From Mobilicoccus massiliensis (GTDB lineage: Bacteria; Actinomycetota; Actinomycetes; Actinomycetales; Dermatophilaceae): a stretch of DNA of 64,000 nt. Positions within the stretch are counted from its first letter, which is position 1. Each line of letters starts with the position of its first letter. The stretch covers positions 218,323 through 282,322 of the forward strand of contig NZ_LN651331.1 of NCBI RefSeq assembly GCF_000826525.2, given 5' to 3'. The translations under genes and the position numbers were made by a program. Shown piece by piece: positions 1 to 7,781 of this stretch. The notes beneath the pieces were generated by a model, which was given only the letters and a program-made list of their open reading frames with translations, searched no databases and was not told the origin of the DNA.

Positions 1-86
1 ATCTGAGGGGGCGGATCTGAGGAGGAAGGGGTGAGGGGTAGGTGAGGATCTCGGGTGTGAAGCCGTGAGCCGGTGTGGTGGAGGGC

Positions 87-2030
87 TCAGGGGGTGACCG
101 GCGCGACCGGCCGGGCCGTGGACTTGAGCGCGACGACGACGAGCGCCATGACGACCGTGCCGACGAGGACGGCGAGGAGGAACATCAGCGGATTGCCGAT
201 GAGCGGCACGACCCAGATGCCACCGTGTGGTGCGCGGAGCGTCGAGCCGAACGCCATGACGAGCGCGCCGGTGACGCCGGAGCCGACGAGGGAGCCGGCG
301 ATGACGCGGATCGGGTCGGCGGCGGCGAAGGGGATCGCCCCTTCGGAGATGAACGAGGCGCCGAGCAGCCAGGCCGCGCGGCCGTTCTCGCGTTCGGGAA
401 CGGTGAACAGCTTGGGCCGGACCGTCGTGGCCAGGGCCATGGCGAGCGGGGCGACCATGCCGGCGGCCATGACGCAGGCCATGATGCGCATCGGCATCTC
501 GCCGCTGGAGGCCAGACCGGCGGTGGCGAAGACGTACGCGGTCTTGTTGACGGGCCCGCCGAGGTCGAAGCCCATCATCAGGCCGAGGATGAGCCCGAGC
601 AGCATGGCGTTGGCGCCGGACATGCCGTTGAGGCCGTTCGTCATCGCCGTCATGAGCGCCGCGATGGGCCGGCCCAGCAGGAGGATCATCACTGCGCCGG
701 TGACCAGCGTCGAGAGCAGCGGCACGACGACGACGGGCATGACACCGCGAACGCCCTTGTGCACCTTCCAGCCGGAGATCCAGCGGGCCACGAACCCGGC
801 GATGAAGCCGGAGGCGATGCCGCCGAGGAACCCGGCGCCGATGGTCGAGGCGATCATGCCGCCGACGATGCCGGGCACGAGGCCGGGGCGGTCGGCGATG
901 CCGTAGGCGATGTAACCCGAGAGGATCGGCACGAGGAACCCGAACGCGACGCCGCCGATGAGGAACAGCAGGGCCGCCCACTGCATGCCGCTGGTGGGGT
1001 CGAAGTTCGCGACGATGTTGACCGCGCCGTCGGTGTCGACGAGGGCGTAGTTCTTCGTCACGTCGATCGCGCCGGTCTCGCCACCGAAGAACTGGGCGAG
1101 CATGAACCCGAGCGCGATGAGGATTCCGCCCGCTGCGACGAACGGGATCATGTACGACACGCCGGTCATGAGCCACTGGCGGATCTTCGTGCCGACGCCG
1201 GCACCCGAGGGGCCTCCGGAACGGGAGCCTGTCGTCCCGGCCGATGTGGCCGAGGTCGCCGCGGTCGCTGCGGTGGCACCGGCAGCAGGGCGCTGACCCG
1301 TCGAGTGCGGGGTGGCACCGGCCGCGGTGCGGGCGGCTCGCGCCTCGCGGGCCTTCTCGGCCGCCTCGGCGACGAGTTCGGCTGCGCCGCCGATGGCCTT
1401 CTTGACCTCGACGTCGACGGTGGGCTTGCCGGCGAAGCGTTCCTTGTCCTTGACCTCGAGGCCGTGGGCGAAGATCACCGCGTCGGCGGCGTCGATCGTC
1501 GCCTGGTCGAGCGGCTCGGAGCCGGCCGAGCCCTGGGTCTCGACGACCATCTCGTACCCGGCGTCCTCGGCCGCCTGCTCGAGCGCCTCGGCCGCCATGT
1601 ACGTGTGGGCGATGCCGGTGGGGCACGAGGTGACCCCGACGAGCCGGAGCGGGACGGAGGCGTCCTCGGTCGTCGACGGGGAGGCGCCCGCCGCGGCGGT
1701 GGCGTCGGTGTTTCGCGCCCGCTCCTCCTCGGCCAGGCGCACGGCCTCGGCGACGAGCCCGGGGGCACCGCCGATCGCCTTCTTGACCTCGACGTCGACG
1801 GTGGGCTTGCCGGCGAAGCGTTCCTTGTCCCTGACCTCGAGACCGTGGGCGAAGATCACCGCGTCGGCGGCGTCGATCGTCGCCTGGTCCAGGGGCGTCG
1901 AACCCGCCGAGCCCTGGGTCTCCACGACGATCTCGTGGCCGGCCTCCTCGGCCGCCTGCTCGAGCGCCTCCGCCGCCATGTACGTGTGGGCGATGCCGGT
2001 GGGGCAGGAGGTCACTCCGACGAGTCTCAT
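87..2030 (-). CDS. fruA: PTS fructose transporter subunit EIIBBC
   Basis: Membrane permease of the fructose phosphotransferase system: it imports fructose and releases fructose 1-phosphate inside the cell. Two EIIB domains come first (about residues 1-100 and 129-222), each with the phospho-accepting cysteine in the motif VGVTSCPTGIAHTYMA (Cys9 and Cys136). An Ala/Thr/Gly-rich linker follows, then the EIIC membrane domain from about residue 283 (GVSYMIPFVAAGG) to the end. E. coli FruA is also B'-B-C, but there B' lacks the cysteine; here both copies keep it and are nearly identical. The ATG overlaps the EIIA stop (ATGA), so the two are translationally coupled. It is the last gene of the fru operon in the window. 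647 residues. Assignment is firm; fructose specificity rests on family and on fruK next door. Confidence 0.95.
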   Translation of the reverse strand: MRLVGVTSCPTGIAHTYMAAEALEQAAEEAGHEIVVETQGSAGSTPLDQATIDAADAVIFAHGLEVRDKERFAGKPTVDVEVKKAIGGAPGLVAEAVRLAEEERARNTDATAAAGASPSTTEDASVPLRLVGVTSCPTGIAHTYMAAEALEQAAEDAGYEMVVETQGSAGSEPLDQATIDAADAVIFAHGLEVKDKERFAGKPTVDVEVKKAIGGAAELVAEAAEKAREARAARTAAGATPHSTGQRPAAGATAATAATSATSAGTTGSRSGGPSGAGVGTKIRQWLMTGVSYMIPFVAAGGILIALGFMLAQFFGGETGAIDVTKNYALVDTDGAVNIVANFDPTSGMQWAALLFLIGGVAFGFLVPILSGYIAYGIADRPGLVPGIVGGMIASTIGAGFLGGIASGFIAGFVARWISGWKVHKGVRGVMPVVVVPLLSTLVTGAVMILLLGRPIAALMTAMTNGLNGMSGANAMLLGLILGLMMGFDLGGPVNKTAYVFATAGLASSGEMPMRIMACVMAAGMVAPLAMALATTVRPKLFTVPERENGRAAWLLGASFISEGAIPFAAADPIRVIAGSLVGSGVTGALVMAFGSTLRAPHGGIWVVPLIGNPLMFLLAVLVGTVVMALVVVALKSTARPVAPVTP

Positions 2031-2482
2031 GCGTTCACGACCTCCCGATCGACGACGTCGACGACGGTCTCCGGGTCGGTGGCGGTGCGCAGGGCGTCCT
2101 TGAACTCGCTGCGCATGAGTTTGCGGGCGAGCTTGGCGAGGATCGCGAGGTGGTCCTCGCCACCGCCCTCGGGCGCGGCGATGAGGAAGATCAGGTGCGC
2201 CGGGCCGTCCTCGGCACCCCAGTCGATGCCGTTCTCGGAGCGACCGAAGGCCAGGGAGGGAACGGAGACGTGCGCGCTGCGGCAGTGCGGGATGCCGATG
2301 CCGCCGGGCAGGCCGGTGGCCATCTGCGCCTCGCGCGCGGCGACGTCGGTGAGGAACCCGTCGAGGTCGGTGACGCGCCCGGTCGTGACGAGGGTCTCGG
2401 CGAGACGGCGCGTGGCCTTCTGCCGGTCGTCGGTCTCGAGGCCGAGGATGACCTGTTCCGCGGAGATGAGGGGGTTGTTCAC
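2027..2482 (-). CDS. PTS fructose EIIA component
   Basis: Cytoplasmic phosphoryl carrier that takes phosphate from HPr and passes it to the EIIB domains of the adjacent permease. About 151 residues, the size of a stand-alone EIIA-Fru/mannitol-type domain. The active-site histidine is seen in GGIGIPHCRSAH (His66 from the chosen start). I chose the GTG at 2480-2482 because AAGGAG lies six bases upstream; the open frame continues further upstream but through low-quality Arg/Pro/Ser-rich sequence. The stop overlaps the fruA start by four bases. In many bacteria EIIA is fused to an HPr-like domain (FruB); here it is separate and no HPr gene is in the window. Confidence 0.92.
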   Translation of the reverse strand: MNNPLISAEQVILGLETDDRQKATRRLAETLVTTGRVTDLDGFLTDVAAREAQMATGLPGGIGIPHCRSAHVSVPSLAFGRSENGIDWGAEDGPAHLIFLIAAPEGGGEDHLAILAKLARKLMRSEFKDALRTATDPETVVDVVDREVVNA

Positions 2483-2502
2483 GAGATGCTCCTTCGATTC
2501 GG

Positions 2503-2548
2503 TCGGTGAGCGGATCAGTCGGTGATCGGTGAGCGGATCAGTCGGTGA
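2503..2548. repeat. 23-bp perfect tandem duplication at the fruK end
   Basis: Two identical 23-bp copies (2503-2525 and 2526-2548) lie head to tail. The fruK stop codon (2538-2540) is in the right-hand copy; the left-hand copy is in the fruK-EIIA spacer and holds a second, unused TGA. It looks like a recent slippage duplication that lengthened the spacer without harming either gene. Confidence 0.85.
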
Positions 2549-3491
2549 GCAGGACGCTCCGAGCGGGGTCCTGGTCGAGCCTGACACGGACGGCGGCCAC
2601 GTGGGGGACCGAGGGGACCTCCGTTCCGGGGAGGGCGACGGCGGCCGCGCCGAACGCCACGGCCTGGGCGAGCGCGTCGGTCGACCCGGCACCCCGGTCC
2701 AGGGCGAGGAGGTGACCGGCGAGGGTGCAGTCGCCCGCACCGACGGTCGAGACCGGCCGTTCGACCTGCGCGGAGGCGTGGACGACCTCCTCGGCGGTGA
2801 CGAGCAGTGCGCCGTCGCGTCCCAGGGAGACCAGGACCTCGCCGATGCCGCCGGCGATGAGATCCCGGGCGGCGTCGACGACCTCGCCGATCGTGCCGAG
2901 GTCGGCGCCGACGAGTTCGCCGAGTTCGACGCGGTTGGGCTTGATGAGGTCGGGGCCCGCGGGGACCGCGGCGGACAGTGGGGCGCCGGAGGTGTCGATC
3001 GCCGCCCGGCAGCCGCTCTCGTGGGCGAGCCTCACGAGGTCGGCGTAGAAGTCGCCGGCGACCCCGCCGGGCAGGCTGCCGCAGCCGACGATCCACGCAC
3101 CGGGGGCGGTGCGCACGGCATCGCGCACCGCATCGAGGAAGGCGACGACCTCGTCGGCGGCGAGCAGCGGGCCGGGTTCGTTGACCTTGGTCGTCGCACC
3201 ACCGGGCTCGACGATCGCCACGTTCGCGCGGATCGACTCGGCGATGGGGACGGTGAGCACCGGCACGCCGGTGGCCTGCAGCAGCTCGGTCATCATGCGG
3301 CCGTGCGCGCCCCCGACGGGCAGCACCGCGAGAGTGGCCCCGCCGTGCACGTCGATGGCACGCGAGACGTTGATGCCCTTGCCGCCGGGGTCGACACGGG
3401 TCGTCCTCGCGCGGTTGACCTCTCCGTGACGCAGGGCGTCGACGCCGATCGTGCGGTCGACGCTCGGGTTGGGGGTGACGGTGACGATCAT
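2538..3491 (-). CDS. fruK: 1-phosphofructokinase
   Basis: PfkB-family kinase that converts fructose 1-phosphate, the PTS product, to fructose 1,6-bisphosphate with ATP. 317 residues, normal for FruK. Visible signatures are the N-terminal VTPNPSVDRT, the substrate motif DPGGKGINVS (about 34-43) and the C-terminal anion-hole/catalytic motif VGAGDCTLAGH with the base Asp. The ATG at 3489-3491 overlaps the stop of the regulator gene (ATGA), so the longer upstream frame is not used. It lies between regulator and EIIA in a compact operon. A tagatose-6-phosphate kinase is the usual alternative, but the PTS fructose neighbours favour FruK. Confidence 0.93.
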   Translation of the reverse strand: MIVTVTPNPSVDRTIGVDALRHGEVNRARTTRVDPGGKGINVSRAIDVHGGATLAVLPVGGAHGRMMTELLQATGVPVLTVPIAESIRANVAIVEPGGATTKVNEPGPLLAADEVVAFLDAVRDAVRTAPGAWIVGCGSLPGGVAGDFYADLVRLAHESGCRAAIDTSGAPLSAAVPAGPDLIKPNRVELGELVGADLGTIGEVVDAARDLIAGGIGEVLVSLGRDGALLVTAEEVVHASAQVERPVSTVGAGDCTLAGHLLALDRGAGSTDALAQAVAFGAAAVALPGTEVPSVPHVAAVRVRLDQDPARSVLLTD

Positions 3492-4249
3492 GCGAGGAGG
3501 ACCTCCGGTCCGCGGTTGGCGAGCTCGGTCACCGTCTCGGTGTCGAGGCCGGAGTCGGTGACGATGGTGTCGATCGATCCCAGCTCGCAGAAGCGGTGGA
3601 AGTGGTTGGTGCCGATCTTCGAGTGGTCGCACACGACGACGACCCGGGTGGTGGCGGCGATCATCGCGCGCTTGGTCATGGCCTCGGACTCCTCCGGGGT
3701 CGTCAGGCCGCGGGCCACCGTGAGCCCGTTGGTCCCGATGAACGCGACGTCGATGTGCACGTCGGCGAGCGCGTCGACGGCCCAGGGGCCCACGGCCGCG
3801 AGTGTGCGGGGGCGGACCCGCCCGCCGAGCAGGTGCAGGTCGATGTCGGTGCGCCGGGCGAGGATGCCCGCGATGGTGATCGAGTCGGTGACGACGGTGA
3901 GCTCACGGCCCTGGGGGAGCAGCTCGGCGACGGCGGCGGTCGTGGTCCCGGCGTCGAGGAGGACGACGCCGTGCTCGGGCACGAGGTCGACGGCGAGGCG
4001 GGCGATGCGCTCCTTCTCGGCCTGATGGTGCTGGGCGCGGGTCTCGAGCGTGGGTTCGAACCCGAGGCGCTCGATGGCGATGGCGCCGCCGTGCACCCGG
4101 CGGACGAGGCCGTGCCGTTCGAGCACCGTGAGGTCGCGGCGGATCGTCTCGGGTGTGACCGCGAGGGAGTCGGCGAGGTCGGCCACCTCGACCCGGGTCG
4201 TGCGCCGCGCGAGGTCGACGATGAACGTGTGTCGCTCGTGCTGGTGCAT
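3488..4249 (-). CDS. fruR: DeoR-family regulator of the fructose operon
   Basis: Transcription regulator, 253 residues, typical of the DeoR/GlpR family. The N-terminal DeoR helix-turn-helix is at about 5-58 (TPETIRRDLTVLERHGLVRRVHGGA). It is followed by the ribose-isomerase-like sugar-phosphate sensor domain with LLDAGTTTAAVAELL and VVVVCDHSKIGTNHF. The ATG at 4249 is preceded by GAGGAGCG at good spacing. It is the first gene of the fru operon, so the protein probably also controls itself. A 7-bp inverted repeat (4302-4326) upstream is a candidate operator. The ligand is inferred, not seen; fructose 1-phosphate is the usual effector for such an arrangement. Confidence 0.88.
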   Translation of the reverse strand: MHQHERHTFIVDLARRTTRVEVADLADSLAVTPETIRRDLTVLERHGLVRRVHGGAIAIERLGFEPTLETRAQHHQAEKERIARLAVDLVPEHGVVLLDAGTTTAAVAELLPQGRELTVVTDSITIAGILARRTDIDLHLLGGRVRPRTLAAVGPWAVDALADVHIDVAFIGTNGLTVARGLTTPEESEAMTKRAMIAATTRVVVVCDHSKIGTNHFHRFCELGSIDTIVTDSGLDTETVTELANRGPEVLLA

Positions 4250-4301
4250 CGATGCGCTCCTCGTGTCCGGATGGTGTGCCCGACGATAGTGGGGGTGCGC
4301 C

Positions 4302-4326
4302 CGTTTGCCCAGAGTTTTCGCAAACG
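4302..4326. promoter_or_regulatory. Inverted repeat, candidate FruR operator
   Basis: CGTTTGC (4302-4308) and its exact complement GCAAACG (4320-4326) are separated by 11 bases in the 177-bp gap between fruR and the divergent pat gene. TTTGC/GCAAA half-sites at this spacing resemble operators of DeoR-type sugar regulators. It lies 53-77 bp before the fruR start. No binding evidence is available from sequence alone. Confidence 0.5.
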
Positions 4327-4426
4327 AATCTGTCCGTAACAACATCTTCGGGCGGCAGTGCGTCGGGCGTGTCCGATCCCGGCTCGTCGCAGGCCCCGGA
4401 GCGGTGCTGCGTGGAATGATCGTGTC

Positions 4427-7153
4427 ATGGCCGACGACGCCCCCCGACCCGCCGAGACCGACGCCGAGGGCGCAGCCGCACCCGCCCCGTCGCCCCAGGA
4501 GCGTCCCGAGTCCTACCCCGCCGAATGGGAGGCCGACGTCGTCCTGCGCGACGGCACCGTGGCCAACGTGCGGCCCATCGTGCCCGCCGACGCGGCCGGC
4601 ATCCGCGCCTTCCACGCCGGCCAGTCCGAGGAATCGATCTACCTGCGGTTCTTCGCGCCGATCAAGGAGCTCTCGGACCGTGACGTCCACCGCTTCACCC
4701 ACGTCGACTACGACGCCCGGGCCGCGATCGTCACGACGATCAAGGACACGATCATCGGCATCGGCCGCTACGACCGCCTCGACGACCCGAGCGTCGCGGA
4801 GGTGGCCTTCAACATCTCCGACCACCACCAGGGCAAGGGCGTCGGCTCGGTCCTGCTCGAGCACCTCGCGGCCATCGCCCAGGAGCGCGGGATCCGCCGC
4901 TTCGTCGCCGACGTGCTGCCGCAGAACCGCAAGATGATGAACGTCTTCATCGATGCGGGCTACGAGGTCAAGCACCACTTCGACGACGGCGTCATCGCCG
5001 TGGAGTTCCCCATCGACCCCACCGACAAGAGCCTCGCGGTGCAGCTCGCCCGCGAGCATCGCGCGGAGGCACAGAGCATGGCCGGGGTCCTCGCGCCGAG
5101 ATCGGTCGCCGTCGTCGGCGCCAGTCGCCGGCCCGATGCCATCGGCTCGCTCGTGCTCGACAACATCCTCGACGCCGGGTTCGCCGGCGAGGTGTACCTC
5201 GTCAACTCCGAGACCACCTCGGTACGTGGCCTGCCGGCGCATTCCAGGGTGACCGACATCGACGGGCCGGTCGACATGGCCGTCATCGCGGTGCCGGCCG
5301 ATCGCGTGCTCGACGTCGTCGACGACTGCGCCGAGGCCGGGGTCAAGGTGCTCGTCGTCGTCTCCTCGGGGTTCGCCGAGGCCGGGCGCCAGGGGGAGGA
5401 ACGGCAGGCCGAGCTGCTGCGCCGGGCGCGGGAGAACGGTATGCGGGTCTTCGGACCCCGTTCCTTCGGCGTCGTCAACAACGACCCGGACGTGCGCCTG
5501 GTGGCCACCATCACGCGGCACGTCCCGCCGCGAGGCTCCCTCGGTCTGTGCAGTCAGAGCGGCGGCATCGGTGTGGGTCTGCTCGCCTCGGTCACCCGCC
5601 GCAGGCTCGGTGTCTCGGTGTTCGCCTCCACGGGAAACCGCGTCGACGTGTCGACCAACGACCTCATGCAGTACTTCATCGACGACGACCACACCGCCTC
5701 GGTGGGGTTGTTCCTCGAGTCCATCGGCAACCCGCGCAAGTTCTCGCGCATCGCCCGCCAGCTCGCCAAACGCAAGCCCGTCATCGCCGTGAAGACCGGC
5801 AGCATCGGCACGGTGCCGCCGGGCCACCGCGCCCGCGCCTCCCGCGTGGGGGAGAAGGCGATCGCCTCGCTGCTCGACCAGGCGGGGGTCATCCGCGCCG
5901 CGAGCATCCACGAACTCGTCGACATCGCCGAACTCGTCAGCCACCAGCCGCTGCCGGCCGGGCCGCGGATCGCGATCGTCGGCAACGCCCTCGGCCTCGC
6001 GCAGGTGGTCGCCGACGCGGCCGTGCGGGCCGGTCTCAAGGTGACCCACGGGCCGGTCACCCTTCCGACGGTGAGCACCGCCACCCAGCTCGCCGACGCC
6101 GCCGAGAAGGCGTTCACCGACCCCGAGGTCGACAGCGTCGTCGTGTGTGTGACGGCACCGATGAAGTCGAGCGACGAGGAGGTGGCCAGCGCGATCGCGC
6201 ACACGGCGTGGCCCTACGGCAAGCCGTGCATCGCGACGTTCTTCGGCATGCGCGACGTCACCGAGATCATGCACCGGGCCGGGCGCCCGCGTTCCAGCGG
6301 CGGCCGCTACATCGTCCCGGCCTACAAGACGCCACTCGACGGCGTGGCCGCGTTGGGCCGGGTGACGGAGTACGCCCGGTGGCGCGACAGCGAACGCGGC
6401 ACGGTCATCCGCCCCGACGGGCTCAACAAGACCGCGGCCCGGCACATCGTCGACCGCGTGCTCGAGGAGTCCCCGCAGGGACGCGCCCTCGACGCCGACG
6501 AGGCCACGACGTTGCTCGCCGCCTACGGGCTCGACGTGTGGCCGATGATCCCGGTCGCCGGCACCGAGGAGGCCGTCGACGCCGCCCGCCGCTTCGAGGG
6601 CCACGTGGTCATCCGCTCGATGCTGCCGGCCGTGAGGTCGATCCCCGGCGGCATCCGCGGCGGGCTCAACGACGACGCCGCCGTCGCCGCGGCGTACGAG
6701 GCGCTCGCCCAGCAGTTCGCCTACGCCGGTGACCCGATGCTCGTCGTGCAACGGATGGCACCGGTGGGAGTCGCCACCGTCGTCCGGTCGGTGGAGGATC
6801 CGCTGTTCGGGCCGGTCGTCTCCTTCGGGGTCTCCGGTCCCGTCTCCGAACTGCTGGACGACGTCTCACACCGCATCCCGCCGCTGACCGACGTCGACGC
6901 CAAGGGCATGCTCACCGACATCCGGTCGGCACCCATCCTGCAGGGATACCGCGGCGCCCAGCCGGCCGATCTGTCCGCGCTCGCCGACGTGCTCGTGCGC
7001 GTCTCGGCCCTCGCCGACGACGTCCCCGAGGTCGCCCAGCTCGAGCTCAACCCCGTCAACGCCCACCCGGGCGGGGCCGACGTGCTCGGCGCCGAGATCG
7101 TGCTCGCACCCGCCGGGATGCGCACCGACGCCGGACGGCGGGCCCTCACATGA
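4427..7153 (+). CDS. pat: Type-II protein acetyltransferase Pat (GNAT + acyl-CoA synthetase-like)
   Basis: About 908 residues: an N-terminal GNAT domain (about 30-180; the acetyl-CoA loop is near HHQGKGVGSVLLEHL) followed by an ADP-forming acetyl-CoA synthetase-like region. That region has a CoA-binding fold (SVAVVGASRRPDAIG), a ligase-like domain (LCSQSGGIGVG) and a C-terminal ATP-grasp part. The GNAT-first order is that of the actinobacterial Pat enzymes (S. lividans PatA), which acetylate lysines, including on acyl-CoA synthetases. The SHTG motif that carries the phosphohistidine in active synthetases reads SRVG here, with Arg473 in place of His, so ligase activity is probably lost and the domain is likely regulatory. 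The ATG at 4427 is chosen because upstream sequence is Arg/Pro-rich. It is transcribed away from fruR. Confidence 0.88.
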   Translation: MADDAPRPAETDAEGAAAPAPSPQERPESYPAEWEADVVLRDGTVANVRPIVPADAAGIRAFHAGQSEESIYLRFFAPIKELSDRDVHRFTHVDYDARAAIVTTIKDTIIGIGRYDRLDDPSVAEVAFNISDHHQGKGVGSVLLEHLAAIAQERGIRRFVADVLPQNRKMMNVFIDAGYEVKHHFDDGVIAVEFPIDPTDKSLAVQLAREHRAEAQSMAGVLAPRSVAVVGASRRPDAIGSLVLDNILDAGFAGEVYLVNSETTSVRGLPAHSRVTDIDGPVDMAVIAVPADRVLDVVDDCAEAGVKVLVVVSSGFAEAGRQGEERQAELLRRARENGMRVFGPRSFGVVNNDPDVRLVATITRHVPPRGSLGLCSQSGGIGVGLLASVTRRRLGVSVFASTGNRVDVSTNDLMQYFIDDDHTASVGLFLESIGNPRKFSRIARQLAKRKPVIAVKTGSIGTVPPGHRARASRVGEKAIASLLDQAGVIRAASIHELVDIAELVSHQPLPAGPRIAIVGNALGLAQVVADAAVRAGLKVTHGPVTLPTVSTATQLADAAEKAFTDPEVDSVVVCVTAPMKSSDEEVASAIAHTAWPYGKPCIATFFGMRDVTEIMHRAGRPRSSGGRYIVPAYKTPLDGVAALGRVTEYARWRDSERGTVIRPDGLNKTAARHIVDRVLEESPQGRALDADEATTLLAAYGLDVWPMIPVAGTEEAVDAARRFEGHVVIRSMLPAVRSIPGGIRGGLNDDAAVAAAYEALAQQFAYAGDPMLVVQRMAPVGVATVVRSVEDPLFGPVVSFGVSGPVSELLDDVSHRIPPLTDVDAKGMLTDIRSAPILQGYRGAQPADLSALADVLVRVSALADDVPEVAQLELNPVNAHPGGADVLGAEIVLAPAGMRTDAGRRALT

Positions 7154-7185
7154 ACCGGCGCAGGCCGTCAGGGGACACTGGGGGA

Positions 7186-7779
7186 ATGAGTTTCTCGTCA
7201 CGATCGCCCGCGCAGGGTGCGCTGCCGCCCGAGGTGGGCCGCGACATCGAACGCGCCGGGTACTACCCCGCCCTCGTCCAGGACGTGGTCCGGACGGCGC
7301 TCGCCGGCGACGAGGTGGTCTCCCACCTCGTCCACCAGGAGACGACGTTCGACCACGACTCCGTCCGACGCCACGTCACGGTGCTCGTGCTCACACGCAC
7401 CAGGCTCGTCGTCGCCCACGCCGACGACCACGTCGAGGAGGGGGCGCCCGTGGGGACGGCGACCGCGACCACCGAGAGCGTGCCGCTGTCGGGCGTGCGC
7501 GGTGTCATGCTCACCCACGTCGTCGCCGATCCGGCCTCCTACCGGCCCGGCGTACTCGGGCACGAGATCACCGTGACGATCGGGTGGGGCTCGGTGAGCC
7601 GGGTCGACCTGCTGCCCGCCACCTGCGGGGATCCGGGCTGCGACGCCGACCACGGCTACGAAGGCACCCTCACGGCCGACGACATCAGCCTGCGCGTCAG
7701 CGCCGTCGCCGACGGTGAGGCCGCGCTCTCGCAGGCCGTCGCGTTCGCCTCCGCCCTGCAGTCGGCCACGGCGCGCTGA
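7186..7779 (+). CDS. DUF5998 family protein
   Basis: Conserved actinobacterial protein of about 197 residues and unknown function. The recognisable core is the N-terminal LPPEVGRDIERAGYYPALV followed by a beta-rich body (HVTVLVLTRTRLVVAHADD) and a CGDPGCDADHGYEG segment near the C-terminus. No membrane segment or signal peptide. The frame is also open from an ATG at 7150 that overlaps the pat stop (ATGA). I prefer 7186 because family members begin shortly before the LPxEV segment, but the upstream start is possible and would imply coupling to pat. The next gene starts three bases after its stop, so the two probably share a transcript. Confidence 0.8.
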   Translation: MSFSSRSPAQGALPPEVGRDIERAGYYPALVQDVVRTALAGDEVVSHLVHQETTFDHDSVRRHVTVLVLTRTRLVVAHADDHVEEGAPVGTATATTESVPLSGVRGVMLTHVVADPASYRPGVLGHEITVTIGWGSVSRVDLLPATCGDPGCDADHGYEGTLTADDISLRVSAVADGEAALSQAVAFASALQSATAR

Positions 7780-7781
7780 TC

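Noticed and set aside
75-2525. 816-residue plus-strand frame opposite the fructose operon
   Set aside because: Shadow of the EIIBBC and EIIA genes; no ribosome site and no recognisable domain.
3488-6751. 1087-residue open frame on the minus strand covering pat
   Set aside because: Only its last part (the DeoR regulator, from 4249) is a real gene; the rest is the antisense of pat.
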